Shown in pieces: positions 34,900 to 42,920 of a stretch of DNA of 64,000 bases (positions are counted from its first letter, which is position 1; every line of letters begins with the position of its first letter). This stretch comes from [Clostridium] celerecrescens 18A. GTDB lineage: Bacteria; Bacillota; Clostridia; Lachnospirales; Lachnospiraceae. Under the pieces are notes generated by a model, which ran no database searches, had not been told where the DNA came from, and was given only the letters and a program-made list of their open reading frames with translations. A program made the position numbers and the translations under genes. The stretch is from assembly GCF_002797975.1 (NCBI RefSeq), contig NZ_PGET01000001.1, forward strand, positions 3,038,001-3,102,000. Reading direction: 5' to 3'.

Positions 34900-36288
34900 A
34901 TGAACCAGAACGCGGACATAACAGATGCACATAAGCAAAATCAGATTACAGAGGGAGTGATTTGGAAACAGCTTCTTCTGTTTTTCTTTCCCATTTTATT
35001 TGGAACTTTTTTTCAGCAGCTATATAATACCGCTGATGCAGTCATAGTCGGGCGGTTTGTAGGAAAGGAAGCACTGGCAGCCGTTGGAGGCCCTACAGGA
35101 CCCCTGATCAATCTTTTGATCGGGTTCTTCATAGGGCTTTCTTCCGGTGCCGGAGTTATTATTTCCCAGTTTTACGGAGCCAGGCAGGAGGAGCAGGTGA
35201 ACAAGGCTGTCCACACCGCTATTACCTTCTCCATCATATGCGGCGTGATCGTGATGGTGGTTGGCATCCTGACAGCGCCTTATGCCTTAAAGGCTATGGG
35301 AACGCCTGACGAGATCTTATATTATGCAGTCCTGTACATACGGATCTATTTTGCTGGAGTGATCCCAAATCTTGTTTATAATATGGGTGCGGGGATCCTG
35401 CGCGCCATCGGGGATTCCAAACGCCCCCTTTATTTTTTGATTGCAAGCTGCTTCACAAATATTATCCTGGATATCATTTTTGTGGTCTACTGGCACATGG
35501 GCGTCATGGGTGCAGCTCTTGCCACCATCATTTCCCAGTTGGTCAGTGCCGTTCTTGTGATAATGGTTTTAATGAGATCAAAAGAGGCTTACCGGCTGGT
35601 GCCAAAGGCCATTGGAATCGACCAGGATATGCTTCGTCGCATCATAAGAATCGGATTTCCTGCCGGACTTCAATCCGTTATGTACTCCTCTTCCAACATC
35701 ATCATCCAGTCCAGCGTTAATACTCTCGGAACCGACACCATTGCCGCATGGACAGCCTACGGAAAGATAGACAGCGTATTCTGGATGATCATCAGCGCCT
35801 TCGGTATCTCCATTACTACCTTTGTGGGACAGAACTACGGAGCCGGAAAAAAAGACCGGGTCTACAAAGGGATCAGGGTCTGCATGGCTATGAGCTTTAC
35901 TGCAGCCATCGCTCTCAGCGTTCTCCTTTATACCTTTGGGAATTACGTTTATCTGCTGTTTACCACCGATGCAGCCGTAATTGAAAAAGGAACGGAAATA
36001 CTCCGTTACCTTGCTCCCACATTTTTTACATACGTCTGTATCGAGATTTACTCCGGTTCCCTTCGTGGAGCCGGTGACTGCTGGATTCCCATGATTATCA
36101 CCAGCCTAGGGGTCTGTGCGCTCCGTGTTATCTGGATCTGTGTGGCAGTTCCCCTGTGTCCTACCATTGAAACTGTGATTTTCAGTTACCCTTTAACCTG
36201 GGCTGTTACCTCGTTATTATTCATCATATACTTTAACTGGTTCGGCAAATTAAAAAGAAAACGGCTCCCTGCTTTTTTAAAAAAATAA
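34900..36288 (+). CDS. MATE family efflux transporter
   Basis: This 462-residue protein has 12 predicted membrane helices in two homologous halves. The N-terminal half has FFPILFGTFFQQLYNTADAV and VGRFVGKEALAAVG, both characteristic of the DinF/NorM-like MATE group. The second half carries FVGQNYGAGKKDRVYKG. GAGG lies 8 nt before the ATG; a TTG 18 bases upstream is less likely. It probably exports cationic drugs or metabolites with sodium or protons. No regulator is adjacent. Confidence 0.9.
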   Translation: MNQNADITDAHKQNQITEGVIWKQLLLFFFPILFGTFFQQLYNTADAVIVGRFVGKEALAAVGGPTGPLINLLIGFFIGLSSGAGVIISQFYGARQEEQVNKAVHTAITFSIICGVIVMVVGILTAPYALKAMGTPDEILYYAVLYIRIYFAGVIPNLVYNMGAGILRAIGDSKRPLYFLIASCFTNIILDIIFVVYWHMGVMGAALATIISQLVSAVLVIMVLMRSKEAYRLVPKAIGIDQDMLRRIIRIGFPAGLQSVMYSSSNIIIQSSVNTLGTDTIAAWTAYGKIDSVFWMIISAFGISITTFVGQNYGAGKKDRVYKGIRVCMAMSFTAAIALSVLLYTFGNYVYLLFTTDAAVIEKGTEILRYLAPTFFTYVCIEIYSGSLRGAGDCWIPMIITSLGVCALRVIWICVAVPLCPTIETVIFSYPLTWAVTSLLFIIYFNWFGKLKRKRLPAFLKK

Positions 36289-36307
36289 TTGTTTTAACCC
36301 CCTACCC

Positions 36308-36350
36308 AGCGAGACATTTACTGCATTTTTTAAGCAGTAAATGTCTCGCT
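36308..36350. terminator. Strong hairpin between MATE and yitT-like genes
   Basis: AGCGAGACATTTACTGC pairs perfectly over 17 bp with its complement around a 9-nt loop. Convergent genes on both sides suggest a bidirectional terminator, although the T-runs are short. Confidence 0.75.
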
Positions 36351-36373
36351 TCCGTTTTAAGGGATTGCCGGGA

Positions 36374-37246
36374 TCATTCCATGGGCGCCTGGTAAAAGGA
36401 CCCGTAAAACTGCTGGGTTTTAAACATGTTTACGATCACATGCTCATCCACCTCATGAAACAGCGCTACAATGTCGGCCACCTCATAGGAAGACACCACA
36501 GTGTGAAGAAGGTACATCTTCTTCTTGCTGTAGCCTCCCACCGCATCCACGCAGGAAATTCCATGATGGAATGCCTCTACATATTTAGCCGCAAGCTTTG
36601 GGCCCTGGGCTGTGGTGATCTGAAGGGTAACTCTTTCGTATCTGTGATGAAAGGTGGAGATAACTTTCGTTCCTACAAACTGGAATAAAATGGAATACCC
36701 TGCATAATCCCACCCAAAAATTCCTCCGAAAATACAAAGCAGAATCACATTCCCTATAAAAACTTCGGACCAGATGGAATTGCCCGTCTTATTGGAAACA
36801 TACAGAGCGATGAAATCCGTTCCCCCGCTGGAAGCATTGCCACGAAGAGCAAGAACAATGCCAAACCCATAGAGGACACCGCCATAAATAACGTTTAAAA
36901 TTCTGTCATCAAATATTGGTGAAAAATTAAATATCCTTAAAAATGCACTGGTTAAAAAAACCTGCATCAAGGAAAAAAAGGTAAACCGTTTGCTGATATT
37001 CCTGCTGCAGGCCCATGCAACCGGAATGTTCAAAGCGATCATGCCCAGGGAAGTAGAAATATTAAACCCATACAGGGAAGTCACCCGGTCAACTAAAATT
37101 GCAATACCCGTAAATCCTCCTGACAGAAGACCTGCAGGCTTAATAAACGCCTGGATAACATAGGTCTGTAAAAGTGCGGAGACTACAACTGCCATGGTCG
37201 TCATCGCATTGCGGACTCGCTTATCTCTCCTAAGTTTCTTCCACAT
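36374..37246 (-). CDS. YitT family membrane protein (DUF161/DUF2179)
   Basis: This 290-residue protein has five or six hydrophobic segments in the first 200 residues (FIKPAGLLSGGFTGIAILVD is typical of the YitT family). A C-terminal cytoplasmic DUF2179 domain follows (ITTAQGPKLAAKYVEAFHHG to the end). AGGAGG precedes the second ATG, so the upstream ATG that overlaps it is not used. These proteins are common in spore formers; function is not established. Confidence 0.87.
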   Translation of the reverse strand: MWKKLRRDKRVRNAMTTMAVVVSALLQTYVIQAFIKPAGLLSGGFTGIAILVDRVTSLYGFNISTSLGMIALNIPVAWACSRNISKRFTFFSLMQVFLTSAFLRIFNFSPIFDDRILNVIYGGVLYGFGIVLALRGNASSGGTDFIALYVSNKTGNSIWSEVFIGNVILLCIFGGIFGWDYAGYSILFQFVGTKVISTFHHRYERVTLQITTAQGPKLAAKYVEAFHHGISCVDAVGGYSKKKMYLLHTVVSSYEVADIVALFHEVDEHVIVNMFKTQQFYGSFYQAPME

Positions 37247-37568
37247 AAAATTCCTCCTCATCTTTACATGATATTATATGTAAATCCTTCTCTTGTATCA
37301 AATTTTTTTAAATTAATAGAGGATTGCCCTTCCCCCACAGAAGGCAATCCCCCGTCACGATCTGAACCGTCACATTATTCAGTTCTGCTACCTGGCATCC
37401 CCATGCCAAAATCACGCACACAAGTAATTCCTTTGTGCTTCTCACATGGACGATAATACCATCTATTGTCAAAAAAGTCAACGTTTTTAGTACATTTTAC
37501 TAAAAGACTTTTTATAAAAAAGGGCCATTTTAATATCTTTTCATACAAGATCAAGTCGAAACTCCTCG

Positions 37569-37598
37569 GAATACGTACAGAATTTATAAAACATAATT
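37569..37598 (+). promoter_or_regulatory. Candidate forespore (sigma-F/G) promoter of spoVAF
   Basis: GAATA, 18-nt spacer, CATAATT resembles the GnATA / CATnnTA pattern of forespore promoters and lies about 76 nt before the start codon. The rest of 37262-37568 holds an 8-bp hairpin (GGATTGCC/GGCAATCC near 37320-37350) and no gene that I can recognise. Confidence 0.35.
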
Positions 37599-37673
37599 TC
37601 ATGGAAAATGCACATACTTATTTTATTACCGCCCGCACTATGGACATTTTTTATTTACAAGGAGATCATCGCC

Positions 37674-39083
37674 ATGGAATTTTCCAACAGCCTTTCCAAT
37701 AATATGAACTACTTAAACACAAGGATTGATGTAGCCGGAAACTTTGACATCGTTTACCGGACCTTTTATATCGGAGAACAGGAAGCCTGCCTTTACTTCA
37801 TTGAAGGGTTTACCCAGAGTGATGCGTGGCAGAAGATCCTGGACAACTTATTATCCATTCAGGCAGAAGATATGCCGCCTGATGCCCATGAATTTTCCAA
37901 AAGGTTTCTCCCTTATGGTCAGGTGGGTCTTGTAAAAGACGATGAAACCATGATCAAACAGCTTTTGACCGGAGTGTCCTGCCTGTTCGTTAACGGGTAC
38001 GACAGATGTCTGACCGTGGACTGCCGCAGTTATCCGGCCAGAGGCGTATCAGAGCCGGAAAAAGACAAAGTTCTAAGAGGATCAAGAGATGGATTTGTGG
38101 AAACCCTGGTTTTTAATACCGCTCTTATCCGCCGCAGGATCCGAGATCCCAAGCTTACCATAGAAGTCATGAATGCCGGAGAAAGCTCCCACACGGATAT
38201 CGCCATCTGCTATTTCAAGGGGCGGAATGATGAAAATCTTTTAAACATGATCAAAGACCGGATCAGCAAGCTTAAGGTTGATGCCCTTACCATGAACCAG
38301 GAAAGCCTTGCAGAGTGTATCTATCCCCATAAATGGTTTAACCCTTTCCCCAAATTCAAATATTCCGAGCGGCCGGATACTGCCGCTGCTTCTATACTGG
38401 AAGGGAACATTGTCGTCCTGGTGGACAATTCCCCCTCAGCCATGATTTTACCATCCTCTGTCTTTGATATCATCGAGGAAGCCGATGACTATTATTTTCC
38501 TCCTGTGACCGGGACTTACTTAAGGCTGTCCCGCCTGGCCATTTCCATTCTGACCCTGTATTTAACACCTATGTGGCTGCTTTTTATGCAAAATCCGGAA
38601 ATGATCCCTTCCTGGCTGCAATTTATCCGCTTATCGGAACAGCCCCAGGTTCCCCTGCTTTTCCAGCTCCTGATTCTGGAGTTTGCCATTGACGGTCTGA
38701 GGCTTGCCGCAGTCAACACTCCCAGCATGCTGACCACGCCTCTCAGTGTGATCGCCGGTATTGTCCTGGGTGAATATTCCGTAAAATCCGGCTGGTTTAA
38801 CAGTGAGACCATGCTTTATATGGCCTTTGTGACCATTGCCAACTACTCTCAGTCAAGCTTTGAGCTGGGTTATGCCTTTAAATTCATGCGTTTGATCATG
38901 CTGATCTCCACCGCCCTGCTGAATTTCTGGGGATTTGTGGGCGGCGTTGCGCTTTCCATAGGCGCAATTGTGTTTAATAAAACCATAGCAGGAAAAAGTT
39001 ATATCTATCCCTTGATTCCATTCCACCTTTCAGAACTGAAAAAACGGTTCTTCCGGGGAAGGCTTCCTCATAGGGAGAAGTAA
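37674..39083 (+). CDS. spoVAF: Spore germination protein, SpoVAF/GerA family
   Basis: This 469-residue protein begins MEFSNSLSNNMNYL. It has an N-terminal cytoplasmic GerA-type domain and four to five C-terminal membrane segments. The junction NPFPKFKYSERPDTAAASIL, then GNIVVLVDNSPSAMILP, is diagnostic, and the wording is closer to SpoVAF than to GerAA. AAGGAG lies 9 nt before the ATG; a longer frame reaching 37608 lacks one. It is a lone gene without the spoVAA-AE neighbours. It would sit in the inner spore membrane and act in germination. This shows the host is a spore former. Confidence 0.85.
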   Translation: MEFSNSLSNNMNYLNTRIDVAGNFDIVYRTFYIGEQEACLYFIEGFTQSDAWQKILDNLLSIQAEDMPPDAHEFSKRFLPYGQVGLVKDDETMIKQLLTGVSCLFVNGYDRCLTVDCRSYPARGVSEPEKDKVLRGSRDGFVETLVFNTALIRRRIRDPKLTIEVMNAGESSHTDIAICYFKGRNDENLLNMIKDRISKLKVDALTMNQESLAECIYPHKWFNPFPKFKYSERPDTAAASILEGNIVVLVDNSPSAMILPSSVFDIIEEADDYYFPPVTGTYLRLSRLAISILTLYLTPMWLLFMQNPEMIPSWLQFIRLSEQPQVPLLFQLLILEFAIDGLRLAAVNTPSMLTTPLSVIAGIVLGEYSVKSGWFNSETMLYMAFVTIANYSQSSFELGYAFKFMRLIMLISTALLNFWGFVGGVALSIGAIVFNKTIAGKSYIYPLIPFHLSELKKRFFRGRLPHREK

Positions 39084-39144
39084 CCAGATAATAAGTGTGT
39101 AGTATTAATGACACATGACTTAAACTGCAGACAAAGTATATTGA

Positions 39145-39246
39145 GGTTCGTAGAAAACCATTCTTCCGCTTCAAGTCCTTGAAAAAGACGAAAAAACTGT
39201 CTTTTCTACTTCTTTACTTACGCGGAAAATAAATTTTCTACGAACC
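39145..39246. repeat. Inverted repeat downstream of spoVAF with an inner terminator
   Basis: GGTTCGTAGAAAA (39145-39157) is inverted at 39234-39246. TTCCGC/GCGGAA (39164-39169 / 39222-39227) extends the pairing inward. Inside, AAAAGAC-GAAAAAACT-GTCTTTT (39183-39205) is a likely terminator for spoVAF. The outer arm recurs at 39770. Confidence 0.55.
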
Positions 39247-39297
39247 GTCAAGTTTATCGACAGGCTAGGACATTGCTGATATAGAGTATTTTTTAAG
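39234..39297 (+). repeat. Direct repeat, copy A (decayed hairpin)
   Basis: A 64-nt stretch beginning TTTTCTACGAACC and containing TATCGACA and AGGACATTGCTGAT matches copy B at 39770 with about a dozen mismatches. Its terminal hairpin is degenerate but the T6 run is kept. Confidence 0.65.
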
Positions 39298-39421
39298 CTA
39301 CAGCTGCTATGCCTACCGAATTCGGAAAGTTAATGACCAAATTCAGCTATCATATTGGTTATCATGAAATGGTGTGATATTCTGGAAAAAATATATAAAG
39401 ATATATTAAGGAGGTAATAGC

Positions 39422-39593
39422 ATGGCAAATGAATCGGTAAAGGCTGGAGTTAAAATTACCCACGATGCTGCACGAAAATGAAATATATAGAGATGGATGG
39501 TATAATAGAACTGAAAAGATGCTTGATATATTTTTTGACGGCAATTATGGTTATATGCCTATTGATGCTGTGAATGGGAAGGTGGTTTTATAA
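39422..39593 (+). pseudogene. Decayed small gene, two overlapping frames
   Basis: A clean GGAGG-ATG opens a 19-codon frame (MANESVKAGVKITHDAARK), which stops at 39481. A second frame starts inside it at 39465 and runs 42 codons (MLHENEIYRDGWYNRTEKML and onward). Strong initiation signals with an immediate stop and a shifted continuation suggest a broken gene, though two tiny real genes are possible. No family recognised. The surrounding 39298-39421 and 39594-39718 hold nothing else I can support. Confidence 0.35.
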
Positions 39594-39718
39594 TGAGATA
39601 AAGACGGAATCATAACAAACATTGTATTTGAAATGATTTGATTGTGCTGTCGAAATGAAAAAAAGAGTTACATATAGAGCTGTATTTAAATAGCAGACAA
39701 ATCCCAAAACATTCTGTC

Positions 39719-39750
39719 AAATCGGTTGCTAACACAGCACCGATTTTTAT
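39719..39750 (+). terminator. Intrinsic terminator in the decayed region
   Basis: AAATCGG and TGCT pair with AGCA and CCGATTT (11 bp with one bulged T) followed by a T-rich stretch. It would end a transcript from the broken gene at 39422. Confidence 0.7.
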
Positions 39751-39769
39751 TTCACATCACCTTGTATAG

Positions 39770-39833
39770 TTTTCTACGAACCGGTAAGATTATCGACATG
39801 CCAGGACACTGCTGATTCAGTGTCTTTTTTATG
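39770..39833 (+). repeat. Direct repeat, copy B, with intact terminator hairpin
   Basis: It starts TTTTCTACGAACC like copy A. Near its end GACACTG-CTGATT-CAGTGTC (39805-39824) is followed by six T residues, a complete intrinsic terminator. Between here and 39962 nothing else is recognisable. Confidence 0.7.
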
Positions 39834-39962
39834 GGTCGTTGCCCTATTAAGCACGCATAGGAGAAATTTAAACCACCCTCTATGTTGAACTATCACACAA
39901 AAATATTCAAGAAGCAACCTGCACACATGATAAACCATTTGGAGAATGAATTGAATTCAATA

Positions 39963-39998
39963 AAAAACTGGGTGATACAGGTATACCGCCCAGTTTTT
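39963..39998. terminator. Terminator of the PHP-domain gene
   Basis: AAAAACTGGG pairs with CCCAGTTTTT around a 16-nt loop. T runs on both strands make it bidirectional; it lies 4 nt beyond the PHP gene stop. Confidence 0.85.
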
Positions 39999-40002
39999 AT
40001 GA

Positions 40003-40875
40003 TTAGACGAAGGTTGAATTAAATGAATTTGCTCTTTTACTTAATAGCAGATGCTCCAATCCATCCGCCAGTTCTTCCGGCAGCTCCTCAGCCCCCGGAA
40101 GAGCTGGCTTCTTCATGTAAATACCGTGGTAATCGCTGCCGCCGGTGACCATTAAATGCCGGTTCTCTGCTACAGCCAATAATTCTGCCCGGACATCCTC
40201 CGGGTTATCATGATGGTACACTTCAACGCCATCCAGACATTCTTCCTTTAAAAGGGCATCATAAAGCCGTCTGTCCTTTCTCTTTATCTTCCCTGGGTGA
40301 GCCAAAACCACATATCCCCCAGCCTCCTTTATCATCGCACATATCTTATAGAAACTTCTATAAGAAAAACGATCCTCTTCCTCATATGGAGCTCCTTTTC
40401 CAAAATAAAGGGGCAGGCTCTTCATAATATCTTCTCTTTTAAGGAGTCCATGGTCAGCCAGAACTCCCAAAAGCTTTGCCCGGTAAAGCGGTCCGCCTCC
40501 TGCCTTATCGAAAAACTCTTTTTCTTCAATCTCTATTCCAGCCTGCTGCATCTTTAAGATCTGATGCCTTGATCGTTCATTCATCTGTACCAGAAAGCTG
40601 TTGGAATACCCAAGCAGCTCCGGATTCTCCGGATCGATTCCATATCCCAGCACATGAAACTTCATTCCCTTCTCTGCAGCCGTAAACTCTGCAGCCGGAA
40701 TATAAGGAATACAATACTTTTTTGACGCCTTTTCTTCTTCTTTAAGGCCCAATATCGTATCGTGATCCGTTATGGCTGCCGCCTTAAGGCCCTGCTCCTT
40801 CGCCAGGGAGTAAATTTGCATTATGGTTTCACTTCCGTCAGAAAAACAGGAATGCATATGAAAGTCCGCTTTCAT
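40003..40875 (-). CDS. PHP-domain metallophosphoesterase
   Basis: This 290-residue protein opens with MKADFHMHSCFSDGSET; H6 and H8 are the first metal ligands. Further PHP motifs are AITDHDTILG, YIPAAEFTAAEKG, VVLAHPGKI and GGSDYHG. The layout fits the stand-alone TrpH/RNase AM type (3',5'-nucleotide phosphatase or 5'-3' exonuclease). AAGGAGG precedes this ATG; a longer frame to 40995 runs through the promoter and is rejected. Divergent from murR. Confidence 0.87.
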   Translation of the reverse strand: MKADFHMHSCFSDGSETIMQIYSLAKEQGLKAAAITDHDTILGLKEEEKASKKYCIPYIPAAEFTAAEKGMKFHVLGYGIDPENPELLGYSNSFLVQMNERSRHQILKMQQAGIEIEEKEFFDKAGGGPLYRAKLLGVLADHGLLKREDIMKSLPLYFGKGAPYEEEDRFSYRSFYKICAMIKEAGGYVVLAHPGKIKRKDRRLYDALLKEECLDGVEVYHHDNPEDVRAELLAVAENRHLMVTGGSDYHGIYMKKPALPGAEELPEELADGLEHLLLSKRANSFNSTFV

Positions 40876-40912
40876 CAATGACCTCCTTAAACGTAAGGGT
40901 TCTAATAGTCCT

Positions 40913-40951
40913 ATTATAAACTTATCTTTTATACAGGTCAACAAATTGACC
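40913..40951 (-). promoter_or_regulatory. Sigma-A promoter of the PHP gene overlapped by a palindrome
   Basis: TTGACC, 17-nt spacer, TATAAT on the minus strand. The -35 lies inside the palindrome GGTCAA-CAAA-TTGACC (40936-40951), a plausible repressor site between the PHP gene and murR. Confidence 0.65.
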
Positions 40952-41030
40952 AACTTTTGGCATAGTACAAGACAAAAACCAGACATTTCCTCCAATATAT
41001 GGTATAAAGTTTTATAAGAAGCCTAATGTC

Positions 41031-41059
41031 TTGAACTATTAATCCACGCTGCATATACT
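41031..41059 (+). promoter_or_regulatory. Sigma-A promoter of murR-murQ-murP
   Basis: TTGAAC, 17-nt spacer, TATACT, 26 nt before the murR start codon. Confidence 0.65.
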
Positions 41060-41084
41060 AATACCACAACAAGGGGAAATAAAC

Positions 41085-42020
41085 ATGAAAAGTGTACTGG
41101 TTCGTTTGCGAGAATATCAAAAAGAGATGAGTGTTGCAGAGACCGGCGTCGTACGGTACCTGTTAGACACACCGGAACAAGCGGTGAAGCTTTCAGTCCA
41201 CGCTCTGGCAGAAAAAGGATTTTCTTCCTCTTCCACCGTTATCCGGCTGTGCCATGAACTTGGCTTCTCCGGGTACAAGGAAATGAAGGCAGCCCTGATC
41301 TGTGAACTGGCCATCCGGCAGGAGAACACCAGGGAAAAAATGGAGGAGATCACAGAGAAGGATACTCTGGAACAGATCGTCGACAAAATTACATATAAAA
41401 ACATCGCCTCCTTAGAGGATACCAGAAATTTAACTGATATATCCGCCCTTAAAAACTGCATTGACCTCTTATGCCAATGCCGAACCATCTGTTTATTCGG
41501 AATCGGTTCTTCCCTTCTGGTAGCCCGGGATGCGTATTTAAAATTCCTCCGGATCAATAAACCCTGCATCTTAAATGATGACTGGCATTCCCAGCTTTTG
41601 CAGGCACGTAACATGAGCCGGGAGGATTTAGGACTGATGATCTCCTATTCTGGCAGTACCATGGAAATGATTGAGTGTGCAAGAACCATGCAGCAGGTAG
41701 GGGCAAAATTCATCCTGATCACCCGTTTTACCGTATCACCGCTTTCGGAGATGGCAGATTACAACCTTTATGTGGCTGCCAATGAATCCATCTTTCGGAG
41801 CGGAGCCATGGGAAGCAGAATCAGCCAGTTAAACATCATTGATATTCTGTATACTGCATACGCCAACCATAACAGCCAATATTCCCTGTCGCAGTGGCGT
41901 AAAACGCACATTTCCAAGAAAAACCCGTCGTATTTTGAACCTTTCGACGAAGCGTATAATGAGGAGGAAATCAATCATGGTAGATTTAAGCAAGATGACA
42001 ACAGAAAGCCGCAATCCTGA
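41085..42020 (+). CDS. murR: RpiR/MurR family regulator
   Basis: This 311-residue protein has an N-terminal RpiR helix-turn-helix (about 1-77: LSVHALAEKGFSSSSTVIRL). A SIS sugar-phosphate domain follows at about 120-250 (CLFGIGSSLLVARDAYLKF and ISYSGSTMEMIECA). AAGGGGA precedes the ATG. It shares its 3' end with the murQ start and should sense MurNAc-6-phosphate and control the operon, as MurR does in other bacteria. Confidence 0.83.
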   Translation: MKSVLVRLREYQKEMSVAETGVVRYLLDTPEQAVKLSVHALAEKGFSSSSTVIRLCHELGFSGYKEMKAALICELAIRQENTREKMEEITEKDTLEQIVDKITYKNIASLEDTRNLTDISALKNCIDLLCQCRTICLFGIGSSLLVARDAYLKFLRINKPCILNDDWHSQLLQARNMSREDLGLMISYSGSTMEMIECARTMQQVGAKFILITRFTVSPLSEMADYNLYVAANESIFRSGAMGSRISQLNIIDILYTAYANHNSQYSLSQWRKTHISKKNPSYFEPFDEAYNEEEINHGRFKQDDNRKPQS

Positions 42021-42882
42021 TACCATGGATTTAGACACCATGACACCTTTCGAACTGGTAACGGCTATGAACCAGGAAGACCGGAAGGTGGCGGAGGCTG
42101 TGGAAAAAGTCCTGCCGCAGACTGCCAAAGCAGTGGAATGGGTTTGTGAAGCTTTTGAGGCCGGAGGCCGGCTCATCTACATGGGAGCAGGAACCAGCGG
42201 TAGACTTGGTATCTTAGACAGTTCTGAATGCCCTCCCACCTTTGGGGTTAATCCGGGTATGGTCATCGGCCTGATTGCCGGCGGGGACAGGGCCATCAGG
42301 CAGTCAGTGGAAGGAGCAGAAGACTCTGAGTCTCTTGGCATCGAAGATTTAAAAGCGCTGTCCTTATCCCAAAAAGATGTAGTGGTGGGCATTGCGGCCA
42401 GCGGAAGAACGCCCTATGTATCGGCTGCCCTAAGCTATGCAAAAAGCGTAGGCTGCCGAACCGTATCCATAGCCTGCAATGAAGGTAGCCTCATTGGAAC
42501 TTATGCAGACCTGGCCATCGAACCGGTGGTGGGACCGGAGGTTTTGACCGGCAGCACCCGGTTAAAAGCCGGAACCGCCCAGAAGATGATACTTAATATG
42601 ATCAGCACCGGAGCCATGGTGGGCATCGGAAAAGCATACCAGAACCTTATGGTAGATGTGGTGCAGAGCAATGAGAAGCTGCGCTCCCGGGCAGAAAACA
42701 TTCTGATGGCTGCCACAGAAATAACTCGTAATGAGGCCAGAAGGCTGTTAGACGAAGCAGGAGGAAGCGTGAAGTTAGCCATAGCCATGAAACGAACAGG
42801 CGCAGGGCCAAAAGAAGCAGAAAAGAAATTAAAGGAATCCCGCGGGCATATCCGCGCATGCATGAAAAGGGATTCTGATTAA
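41977..42882 (+). CDS. murQ: N-acetylmuramic acid 6-phosphate etherase
   Basis: This 301-residue SIS-domain enzyme removes the lactyl ether from MurNAc-6-phosphate to give GlcNAc-6-phosphate and lactate. Motifs are RLIYMGAGTSGRLGILDSSE, CPPTFGVNPGMV and GIAASGRTPYV, with a C-terminal UBA-like helix bundle. The start MVDLSKMTTESRN follows GAGGAGG and lies 44 nt inside the 3' end of murR, in another frame. This unusual overlap suggests coupled translation. With the PTS gene downstream it recycles peptidoglycan sugar. Confidence 0.93.
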   Translation: MVDLSKMTTESRNPDTMDLDTMTPFELVTAMNQEDRKVAEAVEKVLPQTAKAVEWVCEAFEAGGRLIYMGAGTSGRLGILDSSECPPTFGVNPGMVIGLIAGGDRAIRQSVEGAEDSESLGIEDLKALSLSQKDVVVGIAASGRTPYVSAALSYAKSVGCRTVSIACNEGSLIGTYADLAIEPVVGPEVLTGSTRLKAGTAQKMILNMISTGAMVGIGKAYQNLMVDVVQSNEKLRSRAENILMAATEITRNEARRLLDEAGGSVKLAIAMKRTGAGPKEAEKKLKESRGHIRACMKRDSD

Positions 42883-42920
42883 CTATCAATTTATTCATTT
42901 CAACTATGGAGGTGTCTATT

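Noticed and set aside
40876..40995. Longer PHP protein starting at 40995
   Set aside because: It would translate the promoter region; AAGGAGG and the family start MKADFHMHS support 40875.
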